Shown: positions 8,768-19,268 of the stretch, in pieces
How positions within the stretch are numbered: the stretch's first letter is position 1
Layout of the letters: every line of letters starts with the position of its first letter
Notes under the pieces: model-generated
Told to the model about the DNA's origin: nothing
Databases searched by the model: none
The model's input: the letters and a program-made list of their open reading frames with translations, nothing else
Program-made: the position numbers and the translations under genes
NCBI GenBank assembly: GCA_000156115.1
Contig: DS995276.1
Location: 872,017 to 936,016 of the forward strand
Origin: Rhodobacteraceae bacterium HTCC2083
GTDB taxonomy: Bacteria > Pseudomonadota > Alphaproteobacteria > Rhodobacterales > Rhodobacteraceae
Direction: 5' to 3'
DNA: 64,000 nt

Positions 8768-9547
8768 ATGCCTGACGACCTTCAAAAATCAAAAGAGACG
8801 CAGATACCTACCAATCTGCGCCTCTTGCTTGTGGTTGAAGAGATCGCCAAGGCTGGCACGCCTTTGAAGCCCATGCAGCTCAGTGCAGCGCTTGGGCTTC
8901 CTAAACCAACCATCCATCGGCTTTTGCAAACAGCGGAGGCCGAAGGGTTCCTTCAACGCGATCTTGATGGCCGCTCCTATGGCCCCGGCCTGCGACTTCG
9001 CCAGATTGCCGTGCATACGATGTCATCTGAGCGTTTGCGCACAGGGCGATTGGCAATCTTGAAAGCCGTGGCAGAAGAGATTGGCGAGACCTGCAACCTT
9101 GCCACGCCTGACCGCGAAGGGATGACCTATCTCGACCGTGTGGAAACAAAATGGCCATTGCGCATTCAGTTGCCCATCGGCACGCAGGTTCCGTTTCATT
9201 GCACGGCGAGCGGTAAAATGTACCTCTCCACACTGCGCGATAGTACGCTAGAAGCAGTGCTGAATTCTCGCTCTCTGGAAGGGCTGACAGAGAAAACCAT
9301 CATCACCTCTGATGCCTTGCGCGCAGAGTTGGCAGAGACCCGCAAGCGCGGATATTCGCAAGATGACGAAGAATTTATGCTTGGTATGACAGCAGTCGCT
9401 GTCCCTGTAATCGATAGCACTGGACGCTTGATGGCGACCCTATCTGTGCACGCGCCCGGTCAGCGCCACTCAATCGCGAATCTTATTCAGTTCTTGCCCA
9501 ACCTTAAGGATGCGGCAGGAAAATTGTCTGACCTTCACAGCACCTAA
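8768..9547 (+). CDS. IclR family transcriptional regulator
   Basis: 259 residues. The N-terminal winged helix (about 15-75) includes MQLSAALGLPKPTIHRLLQ, and the C-terminal IclR effector domain includes FHCTASGKMYLS and the closing GMTAVAVPVIDSTGRLMATLSVH. It is the last gene of the TRAP operon, so it probably controls this transporter in response to the imported solute or a product of it. A candidate operator lies at 5161-5179. Confidence 0.9.
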   Translation: MPDDLQKSKETQIPTNLRLLLVVEEIAKAGTPLKPMQLSAALGLPKPTIHRLLQTAEAEGFLQRDLDGRSYGPGLRLRQIAVHTMSSERLRTGRLAILKAVAEEIGETCNLATPDREGMTYLDRVETKWPLRIQLPIGTQVPFHCTASGKMYLSTLRDSTLEAVLNSRSLEGLTEKTIITSDALRAELAETRKRGYSQDDEEFMLGMTAVAVPVIDSTGRLMATLSVHAPGQRHSIANLIQFLPNLKDAAGKLSDLHST

Positions 9548-9637
9548 CCGACAGGCGGCGCACCACCTGCTGCGCTGGCCTTCAGGCAACTTCGATGTCC
9601 TGCGCTGTAACTCTAGGCCATGAAGCCGATAACGTCG

Positions 9638-10618
9638 CTAACCTTTCCTCCATGCTTCTGGAGTTTGGTTCGTCCACAGACGAAACGCGCGAAAGAATGC
9701 GCTTGGCTCAGCATAGCCCAAACGGTGCGAAATTTCACTGACCGGCAGATGGGTTTCACGCAGTAATGTCTGCGCTCGCTCGCGTTTGAGATCCGCTTTC
9801 AGGCTACGATAACTATGCCCTTGCTGCAAAAGCTGGCGACGCAAGGTGGCCGCAGACATATCAAGCTGCTTGGCAAGCTCTGGTAGGGTTGGCCAATCCG
9901 TCAGTTCTGTCGCTTTCAGAACCTTCATCACCATACTAACAACGCCCTCATCAAACTTGTACCCGATCAGAAAGCTCCCAGGTGCGGCGCGCAAAAAACG
10001 TTTCAACGCAGCCTCGTTTCTGTTTACGGGTCGCTTGAGATAACGGGCATCAAACCTAAGTGCGCCCATCGGGGCCGCAAATTCTACAGGTGCGCCAAAG
10101 AACTGATGGTAGTCCTTTTCATGCCAAGGTGGAGCGCAAGTAAAACTGAGCGAATGCAGGGGGATACGCGCATCTGCGAGCCAGCAGGTGAGGCCATGCA
10201 AGATCACCCAATATGTGCGATACGCAAACGCGCTGCGCTCTGACGTGCTATCGTGCAGGGTAATTTGTGCGCTGCCTTTGGACATGCTGAGCGTGCCGTA
10301 GGGTTCATCAAGCGCGACCTTTAGAAACCTCAAAGCACGACGCAATGCGATTTCTACGGTTGGCGCACTCCTCACAGAATGCGCCATAAGGGTGAAGCTC
10401 CCCGGACGCATCGCGCGTGCGGCATTTCCAAAAAACTCATCGTTCATCGCCTCTGCAATACCCAGCCACAAACGACCAAATGCTTCTGGACTGATCTGTC
10501 CGCCGCTTGGGCTTTGGATCTGGGCTTTTTGCAACAACGCACTGATATCTACGTTGCCACGCCGTGCACAATCAAGCGCCTCGCTGACAAACGCATTGGA
10601 GATAAAGGTGCTAGACAT
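9638..10618 (-). CDS. AraC family transcriptional regulator
   Basis: 326 residues. Residues about 20-200 match the arabinose-binding-like domain of the OruR/ArgR-type AraC group, including the stretch starting LMAHSVRSAPTVEIALRR. The C-terminal double helix-turn-helix (about 240-325) shows LPVSEISHRLGYAEPSAFFR and FRLWTNQTPEAWR. It is divergent from the thiolase/acyl-CoA dehydrogenase pair and probably regulates it; regulators of this group often sit beside fatty-acid or aromatic CoA-ester degradation genes. Confidence 0.9.
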   Translation of the reverse strand: MSSTFISNAFVSEALDCARRGNVDISALLQKAQIQSPSGGQISPEAFGRLWLGIAEAMNDEFFGNAARAMRPGSFTLMAHSVRSAPTVEIALRRALRFLKVALDEPYGTLSMSKGSAQITLHDSTSERSAFAYRTYWVILHGLTCWLADARIPLHSLSFTCAPPWHEKDYHQFFGAPVEFAAPMGALRFDARYLKRPVNRNEAALKRFLRAAPGSFLIGYKFDEGVVSMVMKVLKATELTDWPTLPELAKQLDMSAATLRRQLLQQGHSYRSLKADLKRERAQTLLRETHLPVSEISHRLGYAEPSAFFRAFRLWTNQTPEAWRKG

Positions 10619-10726
10619 AGAGACGCTTCATGGTATTTTAGCTCACTTGATTGAATTGATTTCAGCATAGTTTGCCACCCATTGCTCGTCTATAGTCACC
10701 TCACTTACCATCTGAGGAACCGCGTC

Positions 10727-11917
10727 ATGACTGCTGTCGACCCTATCGTTATCGTATCCACTGCGCGCACGCCCATGGGTGGGTTTCAGGGTGATTTCGC
10801 CTCTGTGCCTGCGGCTCACCTTGGATCTGCTGCGATCAAAGCTGCGGTCGTGCGCGTAGACATCGCCCCCGAGGATGTTGAAGAAGTCGCCTTTGGCAAC
10901 GTGCTCAGCGCTGGCCAAGGTCAGGCCCCCGCGCGTCAAGCCGCGCTTGGTGCGGGTCTGCCGCTGTCTGCCACATGCACTACGCTTAACAAGATGTGTG
11001 GTTCTGGCATGAAAGCTGCGATGTATGCGCATGATATGCTAGTTGCCGGCTCTGCCGAAGTGATCGTCGCGGGGGGCATGGAAAGCATGTCGAACGCACC
11101 ATATCTGATGCCGAAAGCGCGCGAAGGGCTGCGTATGGGGCATGCGGAAATGAAAGATCACATGTTCTTTGATGGACTTGAGGATGCATATGACAAAGGC
11201 CGCCTTATGGGCACCTTTGCAGAAGATTGCGCCGAAAGCTTTCAGTTCACGCGCGAGGCGCAGGATGATTACGCCTTTGCCTCGCTTGATCGTGCAATTG
11301 CTGCGATTGAGGGCGGTAAGTTTGATAGCGAAGTGACACCCGTGACGCTGAAAACCCGCGCAGGCGACGCACAGATCACGACAGACGAACAACCCGCAAA
11401 GGCCAAGCGCGATAAAATCCGCGCACTTCGCCCTGCGTTTCGCAAAGATGGCACTGTGACGGCGGCGAACTCCTCTTCCATTTCCGACGGTGCTGCAGCA
11501 ATAGTGATGATGCGCGCATCTGAGGCCGAGAAACGTGGCCTTACCCCCCTCGCCCGCATGGTCGGACATGTAAGTTTCGCAGATAAACCGGGCCTGTTTC
11601 CAACAGCACCTATCGGTTCGCTCACGAAACTGTCGGAGAAAACCGGATGGGCGCTACGCGACGTGGATTTGTACGAGATCAATGAGGCCTTCGCAGTGGT
11701 CCCTATGGCCGCGATGCGTGCACTCGATTTGCCCCATGACAAGGTGAACATACACGGTGGTGCATGCGCACTTGGTCATCCCATTGGCGCATCAGCCGCG
11801 CGTATCATGGTGACCCTGATCGGCGCGCTACAAGCAAATGATATGAAACGCGGCATTGCCTCGGTCTGCATTGGCGGCGGCGAAGCAACAGCAGTCGCAT
11901 TGGAGATGATGCAATGA
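10727..11917 (+). CDS. Acetyl-CoA C-acyltransferase (thiolase)
   Basis: 396 residues. The nucleophilic Cys91 lies in LNKMCGSGMKA, the histidine in GGACALGHPIGASAAR and the second cysteine in SVCIGGGEA, the full thiolase catalytic set. Either biosynthetic or degradative use is possible; the overlapping acyl-CoA dehydrogenase points to degradation of a short or branched acyl-CoA. The ATG at 10727 is preceded by TGAGGAAC and matches the family N-terminus DPIVIVSTARTPMG. The stop overlaps the next start by 4 bp. Confidence 0.93.
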   Translation: MTAVDPIVIVSTARTPMGGFQGDFASVPAAHLGSAAIKAAVVRVDIAPEDVEEVAFGNVLSAGQGQAPARQAALGAGLPLSATCTTLNKMCGSGMKAAMYAHDMLVAGSAEVIVAGGMESMSNAPYLMPKAREGLRMGHAEMKDHMFFDGLEDAYDKGRLMGTFAEDCAESFQFTREAQDDYAFASLDRAIAAIEGGKFDSEVTPVTLKTRAGDAQITTDEQPAKAKRDKIRALRPAFRKDGTVTAANSSSISDGAAAIVMMRASEAEKRGLTPLARMVGHVSFADKPGLFPTAPIGSLTKLSEKTGWALRDVDLYEINEAFAVVPMAAMRALDLPHDKVNIHGGACALGHPIGASAARIMVTLIGALQANDMKRGIASVCIGGGEATAVALEMMQ

Positions 11918-13053
11918 TCCTGAACGAGACCCAAGACGCGATCCGCGAGATGACCCGCCAATTCGCTGAAGACGTACTTTGGCCGAACGCGGACGCACGC
12001 GACAAGTCCTGCGAATTTCCACGTGCCGAACTGTCACAGATGGGTGAACTTGGCCTCATGGGCATGCTTGTGCCCGAGGAATTTGGCGGCTCTGACACGG
12101 GCGCAGTTGCCTATGCTTTGGCGCTTGAGGAAATCGCAGCGGGCGATGGTCCTGTGTCTACGATCCTGTCGGTGCATAGCTCCGTTGGCTGCGTGCCAAT
12201 CGTGCGCTTTGGCAACGATGCGCAAAAGCAGAAATACCTCCCCAAGCTCGCATCTGGCGAATGGATCGGCGGCTTTGCTTTAACAGAACCGCAAGCAGGC
12301 TCTGATGCATCCAACCTCAAGACCAGCGCAGTGCGCGATGGCGATGAATGGGTGATAAACGGTGCGAAACAGTTCATCACGTCGGGCAAGAACGGTCAGA
12401 TGATCATCATATTCGCGGTCACAGACAAAGACGCATGCAAACGCGGCATCAGCGCGTTCATCGTGCCAACCAACACACCCGGCTATGAGGTAGTGCGCGT
12501 CGAAGACAAGCTTGGATTGAATTGTACAGACACCTGCCAGCTCGCCTTCACAGACATGCGCGTTCCTGCGGAAAATATGCTAGGGGAAGAGGGCCAGGGC
12601 TATAAAATCGCCCTCGCCAACCTCGAAGGGGGTCGCATCGGCATCGCTGCCCAAGCGGTCGGCATGGCGCGGTCTGCCCTGAAAGTTGCGCGCGATTATG
12701 CAACTGAGCGGACCTCTTTTGGGACAGCCATCGCCAATCACCAAGCGGTCGGTTTTCGCCTTGCCGATATGGCCACACAAGTGGAAGCAGCCCGTCAAAT
12801 GGTGTTGCACGCCGCTTCTTTGAAAGAGGCAAGCATACCCTGCTTGAATGAAGCCTCAATGGCGAAACTCTTCGCCTCCGAAGTTGCGGAAAAAGTCTGC
12901 TCCGACGCGATCCAAACCCTTGGCGGCTATGGCTACTTGTCAGATTACCCGGTCGAGCGAATATATCGCGACGTGCGCATCTGCCAAATCTATGAAGGCA
13001 CAAGCGACATTCAACGCCTCGTCATTGCGCGCAACTTGGATCAAGTGGCCTGA
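11914..13053 (+). CDS. Acyl-CoA dehydrogenase
   Basis: 379-residue FAD enzyme that desaturates an acyl-CoA and passes electrons to ETF. The signatures GGFALTEPQAGSDASNLKT and QTLGGYGYLSDYPVERIYRD are present, with the catalytic Glu361 in IYEGTSDIQ, the position used by short-chain (butyryl-type) enzymes. It is coupled to the thiolase by an ATGA overlap, suggesting both act in one short-chain acyl-CoA route. Substrate length is not certain. Confidence 0.93.
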   Translation: MILNETQDAIREMTRQFAEDVLWPNADARDKSCEFPRAELSQMGELGLMGMLVPEEFGGSDTGAVAYALALEEIAAGDGPVSTILSVHSSVGCVPIVRFGNDAQKQKYLPKLASGEWIGGFALTEPQAGSDASNLKTSAVRDGDEWVINGAKQFITSGKNGQMIIIFAVTDKDACKRGISAFIVPTNTPGYEVVRVEDKLGLNCTDTCQLAFTDMRVPAENMLGEEGQGYKIALANLEGGRIGIAAQAVGMARSALKVARDYATERTSFGTAIANHQAVGFRLADMATQVEAARQMVLHAASLKEASIPCLNEASMAKLFASEVAEKVCSDAIQTLGGYGYLSDYPVERIYRDVRICQIYEGTSDIQRLVIARNLDQVA

Positions 13054-13454
13054 TCTTCAGGCTCAGGGCCATCTTCCAGAAACTTGTCAAATGCGCGCTG
13101 CATATCTTTCGGTTTGGCGCTCGCTGCAAGCGTGACTTGCGTATCTGCAGCAACAATATACCCGCCTTTAAACAAGGACTGAGCTGCGCGCGCTAACCCG
13201 CCAAACATGGGTGCGCGAATAACGCCATTAGCGATCATGCTGCGATAACGCTCTGTCGCTGCGTCCTTTGAGATCCCGAGCTGCTGCGCGAACAACGCAG
13301 GCGAAGCCCGGTTTTGCGCCCGAGCAATCGCAACGGCCCAAGCGTAAAGCCGCCCGATCTTAGTTGCTTGCGCCGCTTTCGCCAATGCAGAAACTGGAAA
13401 CGCTGCATCAACAGTACCACCGATGAGGGTCGTATTAAAAGTCCGTCTATCCAT
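13041..13454 (-). CDS. Hypothetical protein with a possible Tat-like N-terminus
   Basis: About 137 residues starting MDRRTFNTTLIGG, which resembles a short twin-arginine leader, then an Ala-rich helical protein with LFAQQLGISKDAATERYRSM, perhaps a helix-turn-helix-like segment. I do not recognise a family. The 3' end overlaps the convergent acyl-CoA dehydrogenase by 13 bp. An upstream GTG/ATG at 13475 is possible; no clear ribosome site decides the start. Confidence 0.55.
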   Translation of the reverse strand: MDRRTFNTTLIGGTVDAAFPVSALAKAAQATKIGRLYAWAVAIARAQNRASPALFAQQLGISKDAATERYRSMIANGVIRAPMFGGLARAAQSLFKGGYIVAADTQVTLAASAKPKDMQRAFDKFLEDGPEPEDQAT

Positions 13455-13511
13455 AGAGCCAATATGGGAGCGCATCCACCTAATTGAGAGTCACTCGCAA
13501 AAACCTCTTCC

Positions 13512-13537
13512 TTTTTCCATAAATATCCCAGGGAGTG
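13512..13537 (+). repeat. Intergenic repeat, copy B
   Basis: Contains TTTTTCCATAAATATCCCAG, matching copies at 3775-3798 (minus strand) and 57571-57596. It lies in the gap between two minus-strand genes, followed by a GC-rich tail. Confidence 0.6.
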
Positions 13538-13585
13538 CCAGGGGTTGGCCCCTCGCTTCGGTCCGATCACACAGTAATTGGAAAC

Positions 13586-14296
13586 CTAGAGAACTTTGAT
13601 GACGTCTTTATTAATGGACAACATATAGCCCTTGCGCGCGATGTTCTTTACCAACAACTCGCTCACCATTTGATTGCCCAACCCATCGCGCAACCGCTTG
13701 ATCCGCGTTGCCCCCGCCGCCTCTTCACAATCTGACGAACTGCGACCCAATATGACGCCCTCGATCTCAGCACCCGTCATCACATCATCGTCCATGCGTG
13801 CCTCTGCGAGCACGGATAGCGTTTCCATCGCGGCATCGGTCAGTTTGAAGCCCATGTTATTAAGATAGACGGTCTTCTCTTCCCGCGAGATCAATAACGA
13901 TGACACTTGAATCCCCGACCGCTCAATCTGCGCCATACGACGGTTCAAAACGATCAACATAACCAGAAACAAAACTGCTGCGATCAGCAAAGCCGTGGCA
14001 AATATCAGCAAGACAAAAATGACAAACCTATAGGACGCCAAGGTCTCCGAAAATGACGTGCCAGATTGCGCCAAGATCTCCAAGAGTTTGATTTCTGCAC
14101 CGCTTGAGAGATCATCGTTTTCAACAAATATCTGCTCGACCCGCATGTTAAACGCATTGGCGTCCGGCAAATTCGCGAACAAGATGATTGCGGCAACCAA
14201 TAAAATGCCGACAATCGCCAATAACCCAATAACGACAATCCGATTACCTGTACGGCGCGCATCGCCTGCGCTGGCTATATCATCTAGCAAAGCCAC
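13586..14296 (-). CDS. Membrane-anchored protein with C-terminal winged-helix (OmpR/ToxR-like) domain
   Basis: 236 residues. Two strong membrane helices, about 20-42 and 90-118, bracket a ~45-residue segment likely to face the periplasm. The cytoplasmic C-terminal part (about 135-230) reads like a Trans_reg_C winged helix: LTDAAMETLSVLAEAR, then TRIKRLRDGLG, then a hairpin IARKGYMLSI at the end. That would make it a membrane-bound DNA-binding regulator with ToxR-like logic but inverted order. The domain call is inference from pattern. It forms a two-gene unit with the small secreted protein upstream (8-bp gap). Confidence 0.6.
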   Translation of the reverse strand: MALLDDIASAGDARRTGNRIVVIGLLAIVGILLVAAIILFANLPDANAFNMRVEQIFVENDDLSSGAEIKLLEILAQSGTSFSETLASYRFVIFVLLIFATALLIAAVLFLVMLIVLNRRMAQIERSGIQVSSLLISREEKTVYLNNMGFKLTDAAMETLSVLAEARMDDDVMTGAEIEGVILGRSSSDCEEAAGATRIKRLRDGLGNQMVSELLVKNIARKGYMLSINKDVIKVL

Positions 14297-14304
14297 ACTC
14301 CTGA

Positions 14305-14544
14305 TTAGTTTTCAGAGACTGACAAAACCTTGAGCAATGTCCAGCCTTTTGATGCGAGCTCCGCTTTAACTTTGGCCTTTGCCGCCTCTTTCGTGCAGGG
14401 CCCGGAAACCGCGAGCAATCCATGCTCCAAACGCAGCGGATTGTCTTGTTTGGCCTTATAAACGGCTGTGCAATCGGCGAGCGCGGCTGTGGCTACAAAA
14501 GTGATGCAACACGCCGCAATGAGTGTTTTGATTTGATGTGCCAT
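14305..14544 (-). CDS. Small secreted hypothetical protein
   Basis: 79 residues. A signal peptide runs to TAALA at about residue 23, leaving a mature protein of ~56 residues beginning DCTAVY with a second Cys in SGPCTKEAA, which could form one disulfide. The closing KGWTLLKVLSVSE resembles small envelope domains, but I recognise no family. It precedes the membrane winged-helix gene by 8 bp, so the two may work together. An ATG at 14586 would extend the leader by 14 residues. Confidence 0.55.
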   Translation of the reverse strand: MAHQIKTLIAACCITFVATAALADCTAVYKAKQDNPLRLEHGLLAVSGPCTKEAAKAKVKAELASKGWTLLKVLSVSEN

Positions 14545-14713
14545 GCCCGAAAAGATGCGCGCAAACAGGCTGCTATTCAATAACATTGGCGTTGATACGT
14601 GACGACATCCGATATCATCGCGATGATATTGCCTGCCATCGAGGGGTGCCCCCAAGTTGATCCCGTCAAGCCCGCCAAGCACTGGCAGGCACCAACCAAG
14701 TCAGGATCAAACA

Positions 14714-15157
14714 ATGCATCGCACGTTTATCTCAACAGTTATTGTCACCGCTCTAACGATCACAGGCATTTCTTCCACAATGGTACAGGCCGGTGAATAT
14801 CGCTATGCGCCACAACCCCAGCATCGCACGCAAAACCCTGTAGATCCGGTTGCGGCAACTATCGCTAGTATCGTCGCCCTCGCGATTATCGGCAAAGCGA
14901 TCGACAACAATGGTGGCTTCAAGAAAAGGTCAAAATCGAAAAACCAGCACGCAGCTCCGCAGCGCCAGCACAAGCAAAAACGCGCACATAGTGGTCACCA
15001 TCGTCATGACGGTCACCACGCAAACCGTGGACATGGTTATCGTCAACCCGGCCACAACAGTCACCGCAGCCGTCGCGCAAACAAGTGGCACCGTCATGGC
15101 AATGGTCATGGCTACAAGCATCCACATGGTCCGCGCCAACACCGTAGTCGTCACTAA
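14714..15157 (+). CDS. Histidine/arginine-rich exported protein
   Basis: 147 residues starting MHRTFISTVIVTALTITG. A signal peptide ends about residue 26 (VQAGEYRYAP), followed by a short hydrophobic segment IASIVALAIIGKAI and then ~75 residues very rich in His, Arg, Lys, Gly and Asn. This composition suggests metal or polyanion binding in the periplasm. No homologous family is recognised. AGGA lies seven bases before the ATG. It is divergent from the small secreted protein gene. Confidence 0.6.
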   Translation: MHRTFISTVIVTALTITGISSTMVQAGEYRYAPQPQHRTQNPVDPVAATIASIVALAIIGKAIDNNGGFKKRSKSKNQHAAPQRQHKQKRAHSGHHRHDGHHANRGHGYRQPGHNSHRSRRANKWHRHGNGHGYKHPHGPRQHRSRH

Positions 15158-15248
15158 CAAAAGTTGAGCAGTGAGCGGCGCTTCCCTCCGGAGTACCGCA
15201 CATAGGGAAAGCGCGCAGTTAGACATGGCTGCACGCTTTTTCATGTTT

Positions 15249-16181
15249 TCAAGTCGTATGTTTGGACACAAACTGCGCGATCAAGCTGAACGCCGCCTCA
15301 GTTTCGGGCGCATCGTCAACTACCATAGGCCACGCGTGTGGCGCAAAGTTGTGTGCATAAAACTCTGCCTCGACACCGAAACGCTCAAGCACATTGGAAA
15401 AGCTCTCGATCTCATCCCTAAAAATTTCCACTTTGCTGTAAAGGACTAGAGTCGGGGGAGCGCTTTCAAATCTACCATGTACTGGCGAGATCTCAGGAGT
15501 ATTGATCGCTGTCTGCCCAGCATACATCTTTGCGGCGCGGGTAGTCCAAGCGCGTGACAGGATCACATCCTGCGCGCTGAGTGCATCTAGAGATGGATAA
15601 GACATGCTCAGATCAAGCCAGGGGGACAACGTTACCACGCAAACGGGCATCGTCCTTTGCTGGCCAAGCAATCGATGGAGCAAAGCCAGGACCAAGCCCT
15701 CACCCGCGCTCGTCCCAGCAAGAACGATCTTGTTGGCAGCAACCCCGCTTGCACACAACGCTTCATAGGCTGCCTCAACATCATCCACGGCCGCAGGGTA
15801 GGGCGCGTTTATCGCTGTGGTATATTTCACAGAAATCACCGTTGCAGCACAGCTCATCGCAAGTCGACGTGCATCGTTTTCATTCGCGCGAGGACTACCA
15901 ACCGTATAGGCACCACCATGGAAATAGAGGATGCAGACGTTCTGCTCCCCAGACGTATTTTCTTTGAGCACGTTAGGCGTGACACGCAAACACTCGATTT
16001 AGCCCAATTTCATCGAGGTAGATGTCGCAGCCTCATAGTTCGGACCTTTTGCGGGCGCGCGCTTGTGCGTCAGCCAATTGATAAAGCGTTGCGAAGGAAT
16101 GAACTGCAACAGCGGTTTGAGCGTGCGCCGTAGCTTTTTGTTCGCAGCCCGTAGTTCTGGCGAATGAGAGTCCGGATTCAT
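15249..16181 (-). pseudogene. Alpha/beta hydrolase (HSL-type esterase) interrupted by TAA
   Basis: The N-terminal part (16181-16002) matches the opening of HSL-family esterases (LKPLLQFIPSQRFINWL). A TAA at 15999-16001 interrupts it, and the same frame then continues with the oxyanion motif FHGGAYTVG, the nucleophile region GTSAGEGL, LSPWLDLS and the C-terminal histidine in FAPHAWP. The usual GDSAGG appears as GTSAGE, another sign of relaxed constraint. A CAA to TAA change would explain the stop. A shorter protein from an internal start would lack the N-terminal cap. Confidence 0.75.
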
Positions 16182-16262
16182 GTGCAGATCACTCTGGGCT
16201 TTTCGTTCAATGTGCGAAATCTTAAGTGGAATGTACCTCGTCACAAACTTGAAAGGCACCTC

Positions 16263-16889
16263 ATGAGCACCCTAGGGCCAGATTATTCGTTTGAACAGAG
16301 AGCGCAGGCGCGAGGCCTGTCGATTGTGGCTGGCGTGGATGAGGTTGGGCGCGGCCCGCTGGCAGGCCCCGTGACGGCTGCTGCTGTCATCCTTGATCCT
16401 ATGCGCATTCCACAAGGCTTGAACGACAGTAAAAAGCTTTCCGCTAAAAAGCGACAGGCGTTGCACGATGACCTATTGCTTTGTGCGGACGTCAGCATTG
16501 CGCATGCGAGCGTCGAAGAAATTGATGAGCTGAACATCCTGCGCGCGTCGCATCTTGCAATGGAGCGTGCAGTTGCAGGGCTGAAACAGCGGCCCAATCA
16601 CCTGTTAATTGATGGCAACATGATTCCGAGGGGTTTAGCAGGTTTATCCGAGGCAATCGTGAAGGGAGATAGCCGCTCTGTGTCGATTTCTGCCGCCTCA
16701 ATTGTGGCCAAAATCTGTCGAGATTATGTCATGTGGGATTTGGGGCAACACTACCCCGGTTATGGCTGGGAAACGAATGCCGGATACCCGTCAAAAAGCC
16801 ACAAACTTGCATTGGAAAAACTTGGGGTAACCCCACACCATAGACGTTCGTTTAAACCTGTACACAACATCTTGTATCAAGAAAAATAA
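16263..16889 (+). CDS. rnhB: Ribonuclease HII
   Basis: 208 residues. The catalytic VDEVGRGPLAGPVTAAAV is at about 25-42 (Asp26, Glu27), with further conserved LNDSKKLSAKKR and SIVAKICRD blocks and the C-terminal HHRRSFKPV. It removes RNA, including single ribonucleotides, from RNA-DNA hybrids. The ATG at 16263 gives the usual N-terminus; the reading frame extends upstream without support. It lies 100 bp before ccrM, its usual neighbour in Rhodobacterales and other alphaproteobacteria. Confidence 0.95.
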   Translation: MSTLGPDYSFEQRAQARGLSIVAGVDEVGRGPLAGPVTAAAVILDPMRIPQGLNDSKKLSAKKRQALHDDLLLCADVSIAHASVEEIDELNILRASHLAMERAVAGLKQRPNHLLIDGNMIPRGLAGLSEAIVKGDSRSVSISAASIVAKICRDYVMWDLGQHYPGYGWETNAGYPSKSHKLALEKLGVTPHHRRSFKPVHNILYQEK

Positions 16890-16922
16890 CTAACTTACTG
16901 TTTAAAAAAAGAAATTGACCGC

Positions 16923-18105
<1,183 letters not shown>

Positions 18106-18407
18106 GCACACACCAGTTTTTAAGTACACCGCCGGTGCCTGTGTCCTGACTTCACGGCACCTACTGACCCCGCCTTGTCTACAGGGCGGGGGTTTTTCAG
18201 TTTCTAAGACACCTTGGACGTGTCGAATTTCGGATTGATTAATTGCATGTTTGATCGGATTGTAAAACGCGAAACAAACGCGGGCCGTATCTTTGACAGG
18301 CCATAAAGCTGGTTCAGTGTCCTGCGATCCACATGATGTTAAAAGAAGCTCACATAGCTTTCTACTGACAACATATGCATCTTGGCACGAAAGACCTGTT
18401 CGCCAAC
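18106..18407. other. Intergenic region after ccrM
   Basis: Apart from the terminator at 18168-18197 I see no convincing gene. Open frames here are short and show no recognisable protein pattern. The right end borders the C-terminal remnant of the interrupted minus-strand gene. Confidence 0.6.
18168..18197 (+). terminator. Rho-independent terminator after ccrM
   Basis: CCCCGCC, loop of nine bases, GGGCGGGG and a run of five T residues, 62 bases after the ccrM stop. Confidence 0.8.
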
Positions 18408-19160
18408 TTAAATTTCGATCAATGGCAGGGCTTCTAGATCCGACAGAAGATCATAGAGCTCGGTGCTGTCCACTTGATTGTCGGGAACAAATCGCAATCC
18501 TTCCTTACCGAGGATCGTGATATGTCCTTCCACATCAAGTTCTGCCGCGCGAAGTGTCGCTTAGATCAAGCACCTTTTCCAGTTTTTGAGAATTGGAATA
18601 ACCAGAACATAGGCTTTCCAACAGAAAATGATTAAGCTGATCAATCCCAACAGGAAAAAGAATACCAGTGAGAGGTCGAAATAGGATCTGATATCTACTG
18701 CATCCCCTTCACGAAAAGGGTTGGTGAAGGAAAAATCTATCAGTTCGAACACCAGTCTTTGTGAGACCTCTTGTGATTCCGCATTCGAGGCAACCACGGT
18801 TTCACACAACTCGTCAAAGATCTGCTCGGCCTTATCCATATTGGTTTTGCTCAAAGTAACCAAATCCCGACGTCCTATTTGTTGAAACGTAGTCAGGCTT
18901 GCAATCAACCTATTAAGAAACGGAGCGTGGATGGTTTGGCGATGCTCTGTTAACCTTGGGAAAACCTTGAGCAGGTCCAAATCCTGAAGCGCCGCGCCAA
19001 GGCTTGCGCTCTGACCTTCTGAAAGCGGGATGCCCGTTTTAAACAGCCCAAGCGTCGCGGCGCGCACCTCATTAAACGCATATTTTTCTTCACATGCCGC
19101 CTGCGCGGTACTCGCCCAGCTTACCAGTGAAAGTAGAATATAAGTCCGGAATATTCGCAA
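18408..19160 (-). pseudogene. Exported single-span membrane protein interrupted by in-frame TAA
   Basis: A 250-codon frame with one stop (18561-18563). The first 199 residues have a signal peptide (MRIFRTYILLSLVSWASTAQA), a helical middle and a strong membrane segment around 167-190. After the stop the frame continues without break for ~50 codons (ATLRAAELDVEGHITILG ... LYDLLSDLEALPLIEI), a folded-looking acidic tail. CAA to TAA would explain it. Start is TTG with AAGGTGG upstream. No family recognised; truncation after the membrane span may still leave a stable protein. Confidence 0.55.
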
Positions 19161-19268
19161 ATTTCATCCACCTTGAAGCGATCCTTTGCAGCCTTGTGCA
19201 CCTTGAAAGTGAATTTGACGTAAACTAGCCTTGGAAAATCCCAAGTTGCATTTTGGGGAGACGCTAAA

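Noticed and set aside
16886-16912. CtrA-type site (TTAA-N7-TTAA) upstream of ccrM
   Set aside because: The nearest match has at least one mismatch in each half, too weak to list beside the clear GANTC pair.
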